Source: Dillenia suffruticosa
Taxonomy: Eukaryota > Streptophyta > Magnoliopsida > Dilleniales > Dilleniaceae
Length of the DNA: 64,000 bases
Direction of reading: 5' to 3'
Assembly: GCA_033439265.1 (NCBI GenBank)
Contig: JAVTVX010000001.1
Coordinates: forward strand, 13,658,608 to 13,722,607
Shown piece by piece: positions 59,007 to 64,000 of the stretch. Within the stretch, counting starts at the first letter, position 1. Every line of letters begins with the position of its first letter. The translations under genes were made by a program, and so were the position numbers. The notes beneath the pieces were generated by a model. It did no database searches. It had not been told where the DNA came from and saw only the letters and a program-made list of their open reading frames with translations.

Positions 59007-62000
59007 GTGCAAATGCCCCGGTGGGGTAGAATAATTTGGGGTGATTGGCTTTGCTTTGTTTCATCAATTTCATTGAACAAATGGAAATCTTCATGATTGT
59101 CGGTTGATTTATCTCATTATACATTTTTATACGTTATTTATTTTTGGATTTATTTTCTCTTTCATTTGGCTTACATCTAATCCTCTTGTAGGGGAGAGAG
59201 GTCGGGTTGGATCTCAGCATTGCCCAAGTTGAGCTTAAAGCAAACCTTGTTAGACCCAAACAACTCACGCCTATTTCTGATCCTTAACAAGTCCTAGAAT
59301 ATTTTCCTCGGCCTAGATTGGAAGGGTCAATTACTAACAAAAAAATAGTTCAGTTTTCATAGGAGGAGAAACCTTGAAAAACTCAAAAAAAAAAAAAAAA
59401 AAAAAAAAAGAACCCAAACTTTTGGATTGGACTCCATTGAACAAGCGGGCCCAAAAACCCACCTGGCTTCCATAAAAAGTGTATCAATCTAGCTCATTCT
59501 CAAATTTAGGTAAAAATTTTCACCAAAAAAAAAAAAAAAGGAAAAAATCAAGTCCTGTAGTAAAATTCTGAGTCAAGTTTCACACATTACTTTTTTATAA
59601 GGACATTAATAAAATATTGAATCATATTTTACATAAATATATAGTATTATTTATGAATTTACTATGAATTTGAAAGGCAAACTTTTCTCCTTAACAAGGG
59701 TAACCGTTTTTTTTTTAGTCCACGCCATTGGTATTTAGAATTATAATTTGACTAATCTAGTTCGACCGTCTACGGGGGCTCTATTTATGAGACGGCTTTC
59801 TTAGTACGGTTTTTTTTTTTTTTTTTTTTAAGTTTTGAATTTGAGAATTAATTAAGAGATTTAACATTTTATCCTATTAGACCCACTATCTGTTAATAAA
59901 TAAGACAATTGTTGTACTAATAAGAAGTTTTTTTTTTTTTTTTTTTCCTTTTGTGCTCATACTATCAATTCTTATTATATCCTATCGATAATTTTTTTGT
60001 ACTTTTATGATCCACCCTTTTGATAAAGACAATAATTAGACATAAAGATTATATCAACCGATAATAAAATAGTTTGTTTATGAGAAAGTTTAATAGTTCC
60101 AATTCATTACTTGTGCAAAACTTGTAGGGGGAAAAATGGGAAGTCGAAAGAGAGAGAAAATATTGTGGCATTGGCATGATGATTTGCAGCCAAAAAGATA
60201 CCATGATTTATCCAAAAAAAAAAAAAAAATGATGCTCTTAGCTTTTCATGTTGGTCTGTTGGTGGTAGGCATGGATGTATCACTAAAAATAGAATAAAAG
60301 TCAAATTTCAATAATGGATGTACGATGGAAGATATTTTCCTTTATAAATAAAAATTTTTGTATCTTAGTTTTTGATACCCTAAAACCTTCGATTAGTCAT
60401 GTTTCACTATTTGTCGAAGAGAAAAAACTATATTTCCTTATCTCAATTGGTCAAGAATAATTTCAGTAGTGTCCCTATCTTCTCCCTTCTCTTCTCACTA
60501 TTCTCTCTCTCTTTTTTTTCTTCTTGATTTGGTCACCACCCATAATCTGAGATTTCGTTTTTACTAATCTAAATTGATCCGTTGTTAGGTCCACTTTCAG
60601 AAAGATCTCCCATCGTGATTCCTTTTATTCTTATACCAAATCAAACATTGATTTGATTAAAGGATTTTAGCAGCATCCTTCCCACTGATCTAACCAAACA
60701 TCGATTCTCTCGCTACTCTCTGTCTCTCATGTTTGCTCTCTTCATGTTATCTCTCTTCTCCCTTTCCATCGATTTAATTTTAACTAGCACAAACTCTCTC
60801 CTCTCGGTGAGTAGGTGCAGCTGTGCCCCTAAAATTTGAAATAGAAAATATTTTTGTAATTTTACATTATAATCTCAACTGTAGTCTACACTACTTAATA
60901 ACCTAAGATTAGAATTTTAAAAACATAATATATTTTAGACCGTATAAATTTTTTTGTTTGTGGGTGACCGAGGGCCGCCGCTATCACTCTACTTTCTTCT
61001 CTCTTCTCTCCCCTCTTCCATATCTTCTCTCTTGTTTGTGCTCGCCTCCATCTCTCTCCTCTCTTTAGTCTTTTCTCGTCTCTCTCTCCATTAGCAAAGT
61101 CATAATGGGATCAAAATTATAATTAAATTCATATATATAGTTAGCATCCAAACATGCAAGCAACTACTTAACAAGATTTTAGTGATTATGACTTTTATAG
61201 ATATATTATTATTATTTGACATGAAAAAATGAATATAAAAGAAGAATAATCAAAATTTTCCTCTTCTATTTTACCCCATATGACACTTTGCCTCGTTTCT
61301 TTTAATCCATTCCTTTCTCTATCTTACCATACTATCTTACTGTGAATCAACAGTTTACCTTTGGGTTCACGTCAAGTTAAAAAGCCTAAAATGTCAAAAA
61401 TACCCTTTACAATAAATTTATTTATTTTTTTAATACGTTGATTGTTTAGTTTCTCTCTCCTTTTAATTAAAAAAAAATATAATAGTCCTTTTCCTCAATG
61501 ACTCCCTTTGCCTCGACTCTCTCCATTTTATCACTCCGTGTTTATCTTACTCATGACGATCATTCCCGGTTTCAAAGAATGTGATTTGTTATCGATAACA
61601 TGTAAATTTAGTTACAGGATGTTAAATTTATTTAAATAAAATTTTTAATTTTAATATTAAAAATAATAAAAAAAAGATATTGAAAGAATTATTCCTTAAA
61701 TTGAACTCATAAATAATTGAATCGGATTAATTAAATTTTTGAATATTTATGATAAAAAAAAAAGAATGTTATTTCTTGGAAGGGGGTAATTTGTGGGTTC
61801 ACTTAGAATGAGAGAGAACCCTTTACAAAATTTAGGGTTAGGATAAGTTTGAACGACTGAATTATTTAGGGGTAATAATTCTTATTCAAACAAGAAAAAC
61901 CAGTGTAATAGAAGAAAGGTGTTCAAGTGATATGATAATTAAGCTCATACATTTACTCAAAATGAAAATCCTTTTTCTTCACAATGTGGCGTTCATACAA

Positions 62001-62398
62001 GCCTTGCTTCTGTTTACCCTTTGTAGATTGGAAGGCATGCAGCATCTGAGCTTTTTAGCACTTTGTGTTGTCGATATGGATCTATGGCGGTGTCATATCT
62101 ATGGTGGGATGAAGGTGGTGTGTCCAGCAGGAACAAAAGAGATAAGATAGAAGAGAGAAAGGTAGAAGTAACAAAAATGTAAAAAATGTAAAAGGGAAAC
62201 AATATTCGTCATTTATTAAGGACTAAAAATTTGTAATTATATATATATACACAAACAACATATAGTAAAGGATATTTTTGAGATTTCATAAAAAATAAAT
62301 GGAATATTTAGCGGTATCATGTTGAATATAGAAAACAAATGTAATTAATCAAAACCAAAAAGAAAAATGAATTCTTATGTGAGGTAAAATAGAAGACC
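57408..62398. other. Intergenic, AT-rich
   Basis: No gene is supported in these 5 kb. Seen are homopolymer runs (A27 at 59383-59409; T runs near 59810-59831 and 59930-59946), a GA microsatellite near 58975-59000, a short piece at 59720-59810 related to the intron repeat at 17295-17500, and CT-rich DNA near 60470-61090. Open frames around 58839 and 61932 have no recognisable features, and the first is mostly the GA repeat. Confidence 0.5.
59720..59810. mobile_element. Short fragment of the repeat seen at 17295-17500
   Basis: ATTGGTATTTAG..TTTGACTAATCTAGTTCGACC followed by CGGGGGCTC parallels CACTGGTATTTTGG..CGACTAATCTGGTTCGAGC and GGGGCCC at 17335-17390. A long T run adjoins both copies. This is a weak similarity-based call. 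Confidence 0.4.
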
Positions 62399-62445
62399 TT
62401 AATTTAAAACTAGAGGCAGCTCCACAGCATTGTGCATAAAAAGGA

Positions 62446-62677
62446 AACTATGGTGATGTCCAATGATTCCATCACCACTATTGGTAGTAAATTCAAGCTG
62501 CCTTTTTTCTTCCTCTGTCAATAGGTCATCAAGATCCTCGCTTTCGGTTTCATTCTCATTGCAAGAGGAGAAAAGCTCATCATCTGTCATAGCCCCCGGG
62601 ACCCTCCTTGATTTGATGCTTACAATCACATTGTGCGAGTCATAAACCTTGGCTTTGATCCATTTGCCGACCATGTC
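62446..62677 (-). pseudogene. Displaced fragment of the ankyrin-repeat (ANKRD13-like) gene
   Basis: The minus strand reads MVGKWIKAKVYDSHNVIVSI, KSRRVPGAMTDDELFSSCNE, NETESEDLDDLLTEEEKRQL, EFTTNSGDGIIGHHHS, matching residues encoded at about 48659-48919 in the intact gene 13 kb away. Differences include one added Ile codon and a clean 30-bp in-frame deletion of IALKLDSSSE, with short repeats (AATT) at the deletion edges. The frame is still open across the copy, but neither the ankyrin repeats nor the rest of the domain are present, and the sequence on both sides is unrelated. It lies in the same orientation as the parent gene and is probably non-functional. Confidence 0.85.
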
Positions 62678-62759
62678 ATAAAGCTTCAGAAACTGGTTGG
62701 TTATATCAAAACAAAAAGAAAAAAATATATATATAGTTAAAATATGCAAAAGTTATGAG

Positions 62760-64000
62760 TCCCTCTACCCGTAGTTGTTCGAAGTCATCAATGTCTAAGT
62801 TTCTAATTATGAAAGGGTACTCCAACCCACGTAGAAACTTAAGTCCAAAATGGTCTTTGATATGGGATGGCAACTATAGGAGGTATTATTAAAAATGATA
62901 AGGGGTGCTAGTGATAGGTTAGTGGCGAATTTAGCATTTGTTGGGTGCCTAATGCAGAATTATGGGGATCATGGCATGGGCCAGAAGGGCCACTTTTGTA
63001 TTGCTTACGTGCTCTTTAGTTTTCTACCGAGAACATAAATTATAATAATGAAGTTATTATTATAATTCGTAACCCTTGTGTTATGTTTCCAATTTTATAA
63101 CTCTATGGTTACCATGATTCGTAACTCATGATTTCAATCCATAACTTGTGGGGTTCTATAACAATAGTCATTTAAATAAATAAATAAAACAAGGGATCTA
63201 TGGAACATATTTTCTTTAAGAATTATTATGTGCTATGACATGTTGGCACACGGAGCAAAATACACGTTCTTGTAAAGATACCCGAATAATAAAAAACTCT
63301 TACTCAAGTGTTTTCTTTAAGGTCTGATATTTAAATTTTCGTGAACGTATATATTTTTATGATTTTTGTGACTCTTATAAAAAAAAACACAAAATACTCA
63401 AGGAAAGATATTTCCTTTTAGTTTCAATAATACAGCAGATAAAACTTCTTTGATCCATTGTGATAGTTGGAGTCAGTTTTATGAGTAAATTTTCCTCATT
63501 TTGGCTTCGGTTCCTCGATTCGTCACTTACCTCATTCCACGGGTTGAATTGAACATTTTACGAATGACTAAAAATATTCAACGGCAATAGCTTTCCTAAT
63601 ATCTCTTTCCATTGTATTAGTTGGCCAATAAAAATGGGTCATGCACAATATGACATTTTAAAATGCAATTAGAGCAAGTACTCATTATTGACGCTTAGTT
63701 GGTTAAGTGACTAGATATTGATATCCTTTAAATAAAATTTTAAATTCATATTTCGTGTACAAAGAAAATAAGCATTGAATTCAAATTTTATATATAGAGA
63801 AAACAATTATTGAAAGTTTATTTTTTAAAAGTCAAACTCGACTCGAATCAAATTTTCAAAATGGTTTAGAATACAAGTAGTTTATTTAAAAAAAAATGGT
63901 AGGTACTTGTTTTGAGTATTATCATGAATCCACCGTAAAGTGTTCAATCTAATTCATAATTTTCAATATATTTCTTTATCATAAGCGATGATACATGGCC
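62760..64000. other. Intergenic, AT-rich
   Basis: No gene, repeat pair or recognisable element was found to the end of the window. Confidence 0.5.

Noticed and set aside
58839-59124. Frames on both strands around the GA repeat
   Set aside because: Their composition comes from the (GA)n microsatellite; no conserved motif or gene context.

Overview
This window is nuclear DNA from a flowering plant, most likely a woody eudicot. The genes have long AT-rich introns with canonical GT/AG ends, there is a chloroplast-type and a mitochondrial-type N-terminus, and plant transposon families (CACTA, Ty1/copia, Ty3/gypsy, RTE-type LINE, Harbinger, foldback MITE) are scattered throughout. The species cannot be named from the sequence.

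Layout. 1-6327: very AT-rich repeat country, with an array of short palindromes built on AGTTCTGC, two diverged copies of a ~0.9 kb segment, a captured fragment resembling plant RNA-dependent RNA polymerase, and the tail of a Harbinger-like transposase. 6328-8756: a non-autonomous CACTA element with TTA target duplications. 8790-9600: a decayed copia reverse transcriptase/RNase H. 10978-21501 (+): a 13-exon plastid ABC1-family atypical kinase, best matched to ABC1K6; its second intron carries an internally deleted Ty3/gypsy element. 22619-31660 (-): a 10-exon mitochondrial COQ6-type flavin monooxygenase, tail-to-tail with the kinase. 31.7-38.5 kb: intergenic DNA with a foldback MITE, a decayed DUF4283/zinc-knuckle gene and direct repeats. 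38577-39485 (+): a small uncharacterised plant protein with a possible C-terminal prenylation box. 41321-49773 (-): an ankyrin-repeat/GPCR-chaperone (ANKRD13-like) gene split by a 6.5 kb intron holding a LINE tail. 52584-55449: a complete non-coding LTR element with intact target duplications. 55.5-64 kb: AT-rich intergenic DNA with one unrecognised ORF and a displaced fragment of the ankyrin gene.

How the genes relate. Three of the four convincing genes (ABC1K6-like kinase, COQ6, ANKRD13-like) appear, from memory of Arabidopsis gene numbers, to correspond to neighbours At3g24190, At3g24200 and At3g24210, so this looks like an old conserved block expanded by transposons. The kinase belongs to the UbiB/COQ8 superfamily and COQ6 is a ubiquinone hydroxylase, so two genes with links to prenylquinone metabolism sit tail-to-tail, although their products should act in different organelles. 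No tRNA or rRNA gene, CRISPR array or bacterial-type operon was seen. Exon boundaries were placed by hand from reading frame, splice dinucleotides and family resemblance; the reading frame closes exactly across every junction of the kinase, COQ6 and ankyrin models.
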